Shown in pieces: positions 26,920 to 36,903 of a stretch of 64,000 nt of DNA. The notes under the pieces were generated by a model that saw only the letters and a list, made by a program, of their open reading frames with translations, had not been told where the DNA came from and ran no database searches. Source of the stretch: Isoetes taiwanensis (lineage: Eukaryota; Streptophyta; Lycopodiopsida; Isoetales; Isoetaceae); contig JAJEKV010000016.1 in the NCBI GenBank assembly GCA_021234155.1, forward strand, positions 20,214,441 through 20,278,440. The letters are read 5' to 3'. Position 1 is the first letter of the stretch; the number at the start of each line of letters is the position of its first letter. The position numbers and the translations under genes were made by a program.

Positions 26920-28340
26920 TCTAGGAACTAGGCCCTGCCTCTTTATCCACGGCCCTAGGGGTGGTGGAAGCGGTCGGTGTCAGCGGCGTGAGTTACCCGG
27001 GGTCTCTTTGTGGCGGCCGCAGATGCAACCTCAGGTGGATATGCAGCGGCCAATGGGGCTGCTTAGTGAGGAACTTCATTCCCATCAAGGCACAATATCG
27101 ACCCAAGGCCGTCGAGGCGAGATCCGTCGTGCAGTACATAAGTAAGCGTCACGATGGGGAAGCTTCTTGTGGCGGCCGGTGTAGAAAGTGCGGAGGGCCC
27201 ACCATGAAGCCGACCTCGGCCCTAGATCTCGGGCTATGAAGAGGACTTGCGGTGTCGGAAGGCCGACAAAAAAGCGGGTAAGGTGGTTACCCGGCACCTT
27301 CCCTTGCGGGTCTCGAATCTTTGCCACTTCCTTATCCATGGGGACTTCTTCCTCCTTAAGCTCTGTTGCTCCTCCTTCTTTGTGCGGGGTTATGATATAA
27401 ATCTTCACCCTCATCATACGAGTCGGAGGAACCTCAACCATATTGATGTTTGGAGCGTGAGGTCCCCATAGCGTGAAGGCATCACAGTGCGGGGTTCGCG
27501 GCGGTTTCTGCATCACGAAAGTCTCAAAGGTGTAATAGAGTCTCCGGTAGGCTCTATGGTCTCTGGCGGGGCTGGCGGTGGTGCACCTCAGAAGCTTCGG
27601 TAGAAGTGAAATCGATAAAATCATCCATACAATACTCCCGCCAAGCTCGTAAAGTACATGGTCTTCGCGCTTTGCGTCCGAAATCCGACCACCATATGAT
27701 ACGTCCGGATAATATCATCCAAGAGAAGGTACTCTTGCCCTTGGTGATAGATAAGCGGAAAGGCCGTCTAACCACGACAAGCCTATAGCTTGTTCACTGC
27801 GGCGGTGGTAACTCCTCGCTAGCTCTTTCCAGCGGGCAAAAGTCGCCCATACCTATATGCTCATCATCCCCTCCTTGGAGGACTCGAGGCGGTTGCCCTT
27901 TCTCTGAGCAAGGTTTCATCCTCAAGCGTATTGGTCCATGAGGATGGCTGGGCTAAAGTAGCTTCCGGATATTGCATACGATCTTGGACCAGCGGCGGTG
28001 TTTACCCCATCAGACTTCCCTTCAAGACATCATAAGCATGGGTGTCTCCGCCTAACATCTGCGGACTATCTCTCGCTCCAAATACTGATTGGGGAGGATC
28101 CCGAGAGGAATACACAGAGGAAGCATTTCCTCCATGTAGAAATCAAGGAATCCGGCGTAATCCGGGTGCGGTGCATACTAATGAGGAGGTCTATCGTTGG
28201 CATAGCAAAGGTTGCAAACAGGTCGGAAGGGAACTTGTGGATCCCATTTCTCTCCATCATGGTACCAGGCGGCAAGGTGGTGGCGACCATATGGCTAGAA
28301 GGGAGGAGAGAGGAAAAGAAACGTTTGAAATAACCCTTAA
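26920..28340 (-). CDS. Extra ORF region X upstream of gag, unknown protein
   Basis: I do not recognise this protein. It lies between gag and the H3-bearing ORF, on the same strand. The best open piece is 179 codons (27,085-27,624), with VMQKPPRTPHCDAFTLWGPH and a KVPGNHLTRFFVGLPTPQV stretch; it looks like ordinary globular coding sequence, not Gag or Pol. Further upstream at 27,620-27,760 it reads LDDIIRTYHMVV, and at 28,050-28,170 another frame reads FLDFYMEEMLPLCIPLG. The pieces appear to belong to one protein broken by frameshifts. Start and stop are not defined. There is no counterpart in copy 1, which is truncated before this point. Confidence 0.5.
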
Positions 28341-28500
28341 AAGTCCCCTTTTAAACCCTTTTTTAAAAGCTGACGTCAGCACATTAGTTTACTAATAACA
28401 TAAAAACCATTAAACTTTTTAATTCAAAATACAAGTCTCTTTATTAAATATTACAAAAAAATATTTACAAATGCGGACTCCATAAAATAAAGCTAAAGGT
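28341..28500. other. AT-rich spacer between extra ORFs
   Basis: Low-complexity AT-rich DNA with no convincing open frame, separating the H3-bearing ORF from ORF X. The 3' end of the H3-bearing frame may extend into it. Confidence 0.4.
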
Positions 28501-29930
28501 TGCTTTGGGTATCCTACAGGCGAGGGGGCTAGATCCTTAGGCATTATGGTGACCCTCTTTGCGTGGATAGCGCGCAAAGATTGGCGTCACCAAAAAGTGC
28601 CACCAAGTAGGCCTCGGCTGACCTCTTGGGCGTAAAAATTGCAAAGGTTTGGAAACGGAGGTCGGTCTTGAACTGCTGTGCGATCTCCCGTACCAGCCTC
28701 TGAAAAGGTAGCTTCCTGATCAGAAGCTCTGTAGACTTCTGAAATTTGCGGATTTCCGCCAAGGCCCGCGATACGGTCGGGCACCTATGAGGCTTCCTCG
28801 TGCCCGGGCTTTCTGGTGACCCCGGTCGATCTTTGGCAGATCTTAACCCGGCCGGTCGGGGAGCTATCCACGGCTGCTGCCTCGTCGGCTTTTCGTCTTC
28901 TTCCCAAAAGCCCCGCCAGGTCCTTAGTTTCTCTTTATGCTTGGCTGCTGCCGGCCTTATGGGCTACACCCTTCTTAGGTGCTTCCCTTGATGCGGTGCA
29001 TCGGGGTTGGGCCGACCCACTCCCAGATGCTCCTCCATCTTCTGATCCCTTCTGGTCTTGTCGGTCCGTTCCTCCTCCTGCTCAAGCTTCTCCCGTTCCT
29101 CGGGCTCTCCTCAAATCTTCTTGAATCTGAGCAAAAGGGCTGGGAACCGCGGCGATTAAGTTCGACTTGAGTACCCGTTGTGACATGAGACCCATATCTA
29201 TTTGAATGGTGGTCGGATAGTCTAAGGCTGATATCGGGGATTTCTCCCCATATAAAAGCTGCTTTGGAACCCTCATGTCACCCGGTATGGGGAACCTCAA
29301 TGGCCCTGCCATCAATGGCCGACAAAGCCGTCCCAGGTACTGTATTCCCTTCCACGGGACGCCCGTATCCGCCCTTTCGATCTCCCTATGATCTTCCTCT
29401 GGCCAAACCCGATCACGGTGCCCTCTGCATACGATATCTTCCTCTAAGGTGTGGCCTTCCTGCTTTCGGGAGGATAGAATTTAATGAGCATCATGACCAT
29501 GTCGGGTTGCTCAACAATGGTATAGGAAGGTGGCGAAGGTTCAGTAGGATCAAGAATGGCTCGAGAAGTGATAGATAGGAAATGGAATCTATCGTTGTTC
29601 TCAAACCTATTTACCAGCTCATCCAGCAATTATATCAATAAGGTAGGATTCGGTGCCATGTGCTTGGCAATCATAAGCGTAGATGCACTATGCTTAGGGT
29701 CCTTGGGTCTATGGTGCTCTTGGTATTGGCCATAGGCGTGGTACTAAGGCCCTCTCTAGAATCGGGAGCGGTGGCGCTTGTGACCGAGGAGGCGGCAAAA
29801 GAGCTAAGGTTCACAAAGGCACAAAGAGCGCGAGGAGCAAGGTTGATGCAGTGGCGATGGCGGACCGGCGGCTCAAGCGGTTGGAGGGCGGGAAGCAAAA
29901 AGCAAATGACAAAAATGGTTTGTTAAACGG
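28501..29930 (-). CDS. Extra ORF Y: unknown N-terminal region fused to a histone H3 fold
   Basis: Minus-strand coding region right after the element's leader. The N-terminal part is unknown: 29,444-29,629 reads [20 protein letters not shown] and 29,082-29,315 reads [20 protein letters not shown], then a charged stretch likely to be helical or disordered. The C-terminal part (28,533-28,804) is a histone H3 core, annotated separately. Apparent frameshifts lie between the parts, so one fused protein is inferred rather than shown. It has the same orientation as gag-pol and lies inside the LTRs, so it is cargo of the retroelement. The start is not decided; nothing upstream of about 29,930 looks coding. 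Confidence 0.6.
28533..28804 (-). CDS. Histone H3 core domain inside the retrotransposon
   Basis: The minus strand reads TRKPHR, then [53 protein letters not shown] and, after a small frameshift at 28,570-28,575, [13 protein letters not shown]. These match histone H3 from the end of its N-terminal tail (KKPHR) through alpha-N, alpha-1, loop 1, alpha-2 and the start of alpha-3. It follows canonical H3 rather than centromeric CENH3: FKTDLRF is kept and loop 1 is not lengthened. The start of alpha-2 is divergent ([10 protein letters not shown]). The end after MPKD does not match the H3 C-terminus. The N-tail with modifiable lysines is not clearly preserved. No introns are seen, as expected for a retro-captured gene. 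Confidence 0.93.
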
Positions 29931-30493
29931 CCACTTAACTTTTAAAATTTCAAATTTTTTTCCTTATTAACCGAAATTTTCTTATTAAAAATTATATACG
30001 GCGGAAATCACAGCCAACCTACGCCGGGCCGATATTTTGCATTATTCCGCTTCGACTCGGAGGCGTCGTCGAAGGCAAGCGGCGCCGAGTTGACCTGGCG
30101 GGCCAGCGTTGACTTCGAATGCGGCCAGATGCCGGCGCCGGCTGACATTCGCCGCACGCCTTGACTACAAATCTACAAAGGCAGCGGCGAGTTTGTTTTT
30201 GGGCTGCCCTTGACCATTTTAAGCCTAGAGTTGTTGTTCTAGGATAATTGAGTCGCGCCCGATCAATGGAACCATCATCTTAGTCATTTGAGCTCCCCAC
30301 GACACCTGTTAGGCCTCCAATCTTGGGCCCTCCACTTCAAAGCTACAATTTCCTAACCCAACCTAACACCAAGCCAAACAACAAAGAGAACTAGCGACAC
30401 ATTGACTTAGCCTCCTCCTAACTACCGGGTGCTACGTTAGTGTTTGGCGGTGCTATGATTTCGAGCAACCGAAATCACGGCTCTGACTACTGC
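29931..30493 (-). other. 5' leader of the chromovirus with probable primer-binding site
   Basis: Untranslated leader between the 5' LTR and ORF Y. Next to the LTR the minus strand reads GTAGTCAGAGC, resembling the initiator-Met tRNA primer site TGGTATCAGAGC, with the mismatches next to a CAG where consensus errors are common here. No other gene seen. Confidence 0.55.
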
Positions 30494-32079
30494 TGTGGCG
30501 GCTCGGAACATATCACGACCCTCGGACGTATACATGCGGGGACTTTTCCCTCCCATGGCGATCGACTCACCATGAGCGGGGCCCTCCGATGCATGTTCGG
30601 GCCATCTATGAAATGAGGCCGAAGAAGGACCTGAAAGGGTCATTCGCCCACGCCTTCAATGGGACTCCCTCGTCGTGGAAGCATGAATACAAAGGGTTAG
30701 CACCGCAAGACGCGAATATACATAAATAGCCACCACGAAGGGTGGCGCATCCATCAAAATACCAGCGGCATAGAATATGCATCTAATCCTAAGAAAACGC
30801 CCAAAACCGGGTTCTACCCCGGCTCGGACTCTAGTGAGGATCGGCGGACGGGCCTCAAGAGATCAGCGGGGCAGAGTCTTGGCATGGCGTCGGTGGCATA
30901 GAACATCGGCTAGGGTTGTCCACTCCATCCGCCCCTCCATTGCACACTTTGCGGATGGGTCAATTCATGCTATGGCCGCTATAGCCTTGGAAAGCAGAGT
31001 TCAAGGGATCACCCTTTTGAGCCTACTCCAGGTTCATGGCGCCTGGTCCGATGAGGCAGGTGGGGAAGCGTCCCCTTCCGAATCCACGGTGGTTCCATGG
31101 GTGAGCTAGAGAATGCGTGCCGCATCAGCGACCCCGCATCCGTGCACCCTTACTCACCCTAAATCTACTCAAAGTGCAAAGGTGCTCCATCACGGATCAC
31201 ACCTCTACACCCGGGGAGTGTCGGACCCATACCCGGCCCTCGTGACCGGCTATCGGGCCTAGCCCATTGTAGAAGTCTCGGGGAGCCTTGTATGCTCGTG
31301 CAAGACCCTACCCCTCATGTCTGCTTGTGTTCCTTGTGCAGTGCTAAGCGGACCATAGCATCTAGGACCGGTGGGCTCTTGTGCCTGAGCCGCAAATAAT
31401 GGGACTCTACAGTGGCTATCTAGGAGCATACTACAATACGGTTCAGAGGTCTCTACCCCCGTAATCCCCGTTTGGTCAGATTAAACAAAGAAATAATAAT
31501 CCATCCCTTGGTAAGAACCGAATTGAATATAAAGAGAACTTGCTTGTACAATCAAGGGTTAGTTTCTATGATTGAATCACAAAGAAACAGAGAAAGCGGA
31601 CACAACCAAGCGTTATCTAGAATCCACATAGCCACCCACCGAATTTACGGCTGGACTCGTTTCCATGGGGCGCCTCCATCTCACGGGAGTTGAGAATTCA
31701 GCTATTGATTCACCGAGGGACGGTATGGTGGCTCTCTGCCCGGTGTATGATGGCTTCGGCTCACGGCCTTCCTTGGTCGATCTTGAGGAGTCAATCGCGG
31801 GGATAGGGGTCAAGTTGGCATCCTAACTTGGCAACCCCATCTGCCCAATCGATTGGGGCGGTGGCGCCTTCCCAAACAGTAATTAGCCTAATTAAGTTAT
31901 TATCTTTAATGTATTAAATTAGCATAGCTAATTTAATCCTTTTAAGAGTAACCCCCTAGGTTACAATTAAGTTCCCATACCCCCATGGTGGCGTACCTTT
32001 AGGGGGGTGACGTGCTTGTATTTGTACATGTCCCGTATGAATACGTGACGTAGACTGTATAAATACGTGGAACGTCACA
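30494..32079 (-). repeat. 5' LTR of the chromovirus (right LTR)
   Basis: 1,586 bp, collinear with the left LTR over its whole length. It begins TGTGGCGGCTCGG where the left LTR has TGTGACGCTCCCAG, and ends GGAACGTCACA, followed by the AAGGA duplication at 32,080-32,084. Most differences from the left LTR are one- to four-base indels, so a simple divergence date would mislead. Confidence 0.93.
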
Positions 32080-32141
32080 AAGGAAGTAACAAATATGATT
32101 AAATAACTTGATGTGTTCACTTTTGCAGTGGTAGATTCTGA
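32080..32141. repeat. Array unit 4, middle part
   Basis: Resumes the array unit from the right AAGGA target duplication to GTAGATTCTGA, then is interrupted by the insertion at 32,142. Confidence 0.88.
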
Positions 32142-33196
32142 GATCCCGTCGATCCGAGACATCGGATCGACATTCTAGGATGGGGCGAGCATGCATGTCT
32201 TGCATGCATGCATGCGGCGCATGCCCTTCCTGGTTGGGGTTTCGCTATTTTAGGCGCGCTTCGGCTTCAACGTCTCATCGGCGCTTCCTCTTCTCTTAGC
32301 AGTACCTTATTCTCTTTGAATTGTTTCCAGGCAGGGGAGGGGCTTCTTCCTACTTGGTTTGGCCAATTTGGCGTTTCTTTCTTGTTGTCCTTTCCGGCCT
32401 TTAGCCTTCGTCCTGTGACCTTCGTCCTCGATTCTAGTTTGTTAAGGAAGTTCTCTGGTATTCGGGCGGTTTGTTGGTTTCATACGAGCCCCCATCCTAG
32501 AATCCCGTCGATCCAAGAGACATCGGATCGACATTCTAGAATATAGGCGGAAGCATGCATATCATGCATGCATGCGGCGCATGCCCTTCCCGGTTGGGGT
32601 TTTCGCTATTTTAGGCGCCGCCGGCTTCAAGCGTCTCATCGGCTTCCTCTTCTCTCGTGATGCCTTATTCTCTTTGAACCCACCCTCCCCCCCTTCTTTA
32701 TTGTATTGTGCACAAATTTACATTATCATGTTTTTCTTCCACCCGCTGGGTGATGCTTTTTTCCACCCCCTGGGTGATGCTATCCTCTGGTATGTTTGTG
32801 TTGTCTCGTTTGTTGTGTTGGTGATGTGCAGGTACAGGGGCGAGCGGCATCTGTTTCGACTTCTCCATGCGGGGGTTTTTTGGGAGCGATTTCTATGCCT
32901 TACGTTTGTCCAAACCCCTTGCCGAAGGCTTATCACTAGGGTTTTTCCTCGAAAACCCGAAAGGGCGGGGTTTTTTAATCCCGGTGATAAGCTTTCGGCA
33001 GGTACATCAGCCACTCATCTATTAGCATTGTATTTTTTGGGGTCCAAATGATATAATTGGATTTTCCCTTTATTTTTCGTGGGTAGTTCGCATGTGTGCG
33101 GCTACTCACTGTCCACCATTGTAGAAAATCTGCTGAGATGAATGAGAAGCCTATCTATTCGGGCAGTTTGTTGGTTTCATGCGAGCTCCATCCTAG
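32142..33196. mobile_element. Insertion made of two related ~0.36/0.70 kb repeats
   Basis: Interrupts array unit 4; the unit resumes at 33,197. Copy a (32,142-32,500) and copy b (32,501-33,196) share their beginnings (an ATCCCGTCGATCC hairpin, then clustered CATGCATG palindromes and CGCATGCCCTTCC) and ends (TTTGTTGGTTTCAT, CATCCTAG). The centre of copy b is replaced by about 470 bp containing a duplicated CTGGGTGATGC stretch and the hairpin at 32,930-33,001. The 110-160 codon ORFs here are not conserved between the copies, so I do not call genes. The class is unknown; a terminal-repeat non-autonomous element is one possibility. Confidence 0.65.
32930..33001. repeat. Hairpin mini-element sharing the LINE-tail motif
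   Basis: Inverted arms TTGCCGAAGGCTTATCAC and GTGATAAGCTTTCGGCA enclose the same GTTTTTCCTCGAAAACCC / GGGTTTTTTAATC hairpin found in the LINE tails at about 1-50, 4,524-4,556 and 9,038-9,083. Confidence 0.7.
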
Positions 33197-34582
33197 AATG
33201 TGCAGTTCTTGTGCACTATAACCTTATATTTACAACTAGGCAAAATCTTAAGTGTACATAATGCTATCTTGCTTTGTGATGTGAGCTGCCTATCTCATAT
33301 CACGGAACTACAACATGTAGGACTTTATGATTAAAAGCGTACCATTATGGTTATTTATCAAAACCAAGACATCCAAATTATGCCTATAAGATCTAGATTT
33401 CATGTCAAATGGATCTGCTACATTAGCTATGAAGACAATCATTTCTTACATGTAGAAATAATGATTCAAATACAATTTCAATGCATAAAATCCAAAACTA
33501 TTATAACAGGAAGTGTAACCTGTTGTGCTTGAAGTTGAGGGAGAACTCCAGCCTAATGTTCGCATTTTCAACATTAGATTCATCCACAAAATTTTCGTGG
33601 CCATCATGCTGAGTTGTTCCAGTGCCATAGAATTATCAAAAATTGCTTATGAGATGTTTGCAGACAGGTCTTCTTTCTGCCACCGCCAAAATCCTGGCAA
33701 ATACTAATCGTTGCCTATAGATCCAGAAGAAAGTTCAGCCGTGTACTAGAATGCAGCATCAAGGATGTCTTTGCATGATCGGCTACAAAGATAGCTCTCC
33801 TTGCACGTTTTTGGCCTTTCGGCAACCCTGCTTGAATGCTCTTGCATTTCGGCCTTTATCTGTGAGTTAGGTCGTAGAGCAAGTTTTCACAACCCTAATT
33901 TGTTTCTTATCTAAGCCAAGCCATAATTTTCATCAAAAATGAAGTGTAACATACATCATATAAGTCGAAAAAACTATCTTCTAGGTGCATGTCATATTTT
34001 TCTTTTTTCTTTCAAGCCAATAACTGCAAATCTATACCAGTTTGTAGTTACATTAGTGTTGGACCTCCATATGTGTATTTCCATCTGTCTTGAGCCTGAA
34101 CTTCTTTCATGCCTATCTTTTATTTCATGCCGTAAGGCCTTCAAAACTCTTATTTTTTCTAGAACCCTCAAGCTTTAGTAAGATCTCAAGGTGTATCTGC
34201 AGAACTTACCATGTGATGAACATGTAGCTAGTTCAAGGACCTCATTTATTTCAAGTCATACGCTCGTAAAGGTCTTACATTTCTCTAAAGCCATAGAGCA
34301 ATGAATTGTAGAATCTAAGTTGTAAGCGTGGTCTTCAACATGTGCTGACTTGATCTGTTATACTGCAATAATGCAATTCCATTATCCTTAGATATGTTGC
34401 CCATTATTCCTATGCACTGGTCAAAAAATTTTCCAGTGAAAGCCAGTGAAGTCAATAAAGGTCACGCCAAAATGCCATGAAACCATAAAATCCCAATACC
34501 ATACTCATACCATTACTATGATATCTTGTATTCAAAATTGTTTGATGAACCAGTAAAGGTTTATCCCTGTATCAAATTGTAA
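33197..34582. repeat. Array unit 4, right part (truncated)
   Basis: Collinear with about 512-1,890 of unit 1 and ends abruptly after ATCAAATTGTAA. This is the right boundary of the array. No gene recognised. Confidence 0.88.
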
Positions 34583-35700
34583 TTGAGATGATGAGAATCA
34601 CAAGCACATACCTTCAAAAGACAACTGGAGAAGACCTACATCAACAGTATTGCTGTGTGTGTCCAATTGATAGGAGAATATTTGGAGAAAAACTCCAACA
34701 GTATTGCTATGAGTGTCCAACCGACAGGAGAATCTTTGGAGACGAATGGATCAAATAACTCTAGCTAAGACGAGCTTGGATTGGGGAAGGGAGGAATATA
34801 TTGAGCAAGATGAGGAGGCCAACCCGGTGCAAGGTGAAAGAGAGCAGGGAGGAAGGTTTGCCCAATGTTACTATACTGCAATGAGAAGAACACCGAATGA
34901 GCAAAAACACGAAAAGACCGAATATATATCGCTCGCCCTCTCACGAGAATCTTGATCCTACTGTGTGGATCGATCTCCATAAAATCTCAAAGAATAATAA
35001 ATACTATTTGCCTAGGCATAAGAGTGCACACAAAAATATACATAAAGATCAAATGCCTTTTGGGAGGAGGAAGCAAAAAAAACAATGATAGGACTAACAA
35101 TGATTGCAAAGGAGATTATAGCTGGAAGAAAAAAGTGATAGCAAAGAAGGTTGGAGGTTGGCATAGATAGAAATGATGAATGTTTGAAACAGTTATATGC
35201 CTTAACAATGATGGCAAAGGAGGTTGGAGGTCGGCATCTGAGTTATTTTAAGATTGAAATGATGATGCCTTCTAATGTATATTGCAATGTGAACTATGAG
35301 CTATTCAAAAAAGCCAAAATCTCCTTGAGTAACATTATTGTGTACTTGATCGACCATCTTAATAACATTACCAATATTAGATCCATGTATACAATATAGT
35401 TCCATATGTCATTGATGAGATATAATAATTGTGTCTCCTACTACGAGGATAAGGTGTATTAGGTAAAACATTAGTAACGTCTTCATACAAGGAAGAAAAC
35501 AGGTGTGTCTAATATCCTTCTCACTTTTTAATACCAAATTAATTTATGACACGTGGTATAAATTAGTATGTTTGACGTTTGATTTTATAGGTGTGCACCC
35601 CACATGTTAAGTCAAGAATTGTGCCAAACTATGAATCATTTGTCAATACCCATTTTTGAATAAATTGTCATCTCTATTATTGTCTAGGTTGAAGACTGTT
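34583..35700. other. Intergenic region with a short tandem duplication
   Basis: No recognised gene. About 34,646-34,750 holds two copies of a ~53 bp segment (ACAGTATTGCT...GAGAAT...TTTGGAGA). ORFs of up to 82 codons show no family I know. The end should contain the promoter of the Hint-domain gene. Confidence 0.6.
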
Positions 35701-35712
35701 CCAATACTATCC

Positions 35713-35720
35713 TATTTAAG
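35713..35720 (+). promoter_or_regulatory. TATA-like box of the Hint-domain gene
   Basis: TATTTAAG lies 38 bases before the ATG at 35,758, in a short pyrimidine/A-rich leader. Its position suits a compact plant core promoter. Confidence 0.5.
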
Positions 35721-35757
35721 AAGCCCCCCTTGCACATAATCCCACAAATCCTCAACA

Positions 35758-36903
35758 ATGGCGCGGGCTATAGCATTATGCTTCTCCTTGTTCATCTCTT
35801 TCATGTTAACCCATGGCTTGCTCAAGTCACCTCCTCCACCTAACTCTCCTCCTCCTCCACCACCACGACTCTCCTCCTCCTCCTCCACCACGACTCTCCT
35901 CCTCCCCCACCCATCGGTCCCCCTCCACCACCTCCCCAGATTCCCCTCCTCCGCCTTCTACTATTCCTCCACCTCCTCCACCTTCTAATATTCCTCCACC
36001 TCCTCCCCCACTCACTACTTCCCCTCCTCCACCTTCTCCTCCCCCCACCACCTCCTAGTAAAAAGTTTGTTTTCAGGTGAGCATATAAATGATGTTTCCT
36101 TTGATAAAGTCTCAGTTAGGATGTTACTAATACACTTGTCCAAAATCTAGGTGATGCTTTGGTGCAAATGATGAATGGTGGGAAGAAAGCAATGAGAGAT
36201 CTTGAAGTTGGTGATAAGGTATCTAACAATTATGATAATATAAAGGCACATTCTTACTAATATCTTTCGTTTAGGTGGTTTGTATTCATTTGAGGATGGA
36301 AAGATTCTCTATGGTGATATTTATGCATTTGGCCATAAGGATCCAAATACCTTTAGTGAATTTTTAAGGATAAGCCTTAAAAGTCGTAACATATCTTCTA
36401 CTTATTATGCCATTGAGCTCACAACTCTTCATTTTGTGCCAATTATGGAAGGTATCCATTGTTCCAACTTATTATCTTTCATAATATTACCTATCTCATG
36501 GTGTTTGTAAAAAAATAGATGTGCATCAAGGTCTTAAAGATAAGTGTGCACAAGATATTAGGATCGGTGATACTATGTGGAATATGGAAAACTCATCCTT
36601 GGAAGTCATCGGTAAACTCTTGGCTTGAAAACATTGTTAAGTTGTTGCTGACATTGATAGTGTCATGTTCTTGCAGGCATATCTAGAGTGTGGAAGCAAG
36701 GGTTATATAATCCCCTCACAATGGATGGAACCATAATGGTGAATGATGTCCTAGCATCTGTTCATAGTGAATGGTTCCTCGATCATATATTTGATGCATT
36801 TGGTATAACCTCATTGCTTCCAGTTGCATATCAAGTAATTCTAACTCCTCTACGTGCTTTTGTATTGCGTCCTTGGCAAGGACAACTATGTGTCTATCTA
36901 TAA
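35758..36903 (+). CDS. Secreted proline-rich protein with Hint (Hedgehog/intein) domain, five exons
   Basis: Exons by GT-AG sites: 35,758-36,076; 36,151-36,218; 36,275-36,451; 36,519-36,611; 36,677-36,903. Exon 1 starts with a signal peptide (MARAIALCFSLFISFMLTHG), then a proline-rich, extensin-like stretch. Exon 2 gives GDALVQMMNGGKKAMRDLEV, the first Hint block. Exon 3 gives FEDGKILY, then FGHKDP and ELTTLHFVPI, with the T-x-x-H autoprocessing motif. Exon 4 has CAQDIRIGDTMW; exon 5 has GLYNPLTMDGTIMVNDVLAS and ends in a stop. Hint domains cut their own polypeptide at an N-terminal Cys. Here the codon two before the Ser-Gly-Asp reads Leu, and exons 1 and 3 are each out of frame by one base in T or C runs: homopolymer errors or a recent pseudogene. 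AATAAA at 37,021 may be the poly(A) signal. Confidence 0.8.

Larger units (their letters stand above)
12380..32079 (-). mobile_element. Ty3/gypsy chromovirus, recombinant, inserted in array unit 4
   Basis: A 19.7 kb LTR retrotransposon bounded by TGTGACG...GTCACA on the left and TGTGGCG...GTCACA on the right. The flanking AAGGA duplication (12,375-12,379 and 32,080-32,084) sits exactly where the intact unit has one GGAA run, so insertion into the unit is certain. Genes read on the minus strand: the right LTR is the 5' LTR, the left one the 3' LTR, with a purine tract just inside it. Order in the element's sense: LTR, leader, extra ORFs including a histone H3 fold, gag, protease, RT, RNase H, integrase, chromodomain, LTR fragment, then a second truncated gag-pol and the 3' LTR. 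Confidence 0.93.

Noticed and set aside
28533-28804. Centromeric H3 (CENH3) rather than canonical H3
   Set aside because: Loop 1 is not lengthened and FKTDLRF and MPKD follow canonical H3; divergence at alpha-2 alone does not make it CENH3.
30494-32079. Dating the chromovirus by LTR divergence
   Set aside because: Most LTR differences are small indels of the kind attributed to consensus error, so a divergence age would not be reliable.
32208-33051. ORFs of 112 and 159 codons
   Set aside because: They lie in a duplicated repeat and the two copies do not keep the same reading frame.
35758-36058. Several overlapping proline-rich ORFs on both strands
   Set aside because: They are frames of one CCT/CCA-rich exon; only the plus frame with the signal peptide and Hint exons is supported.
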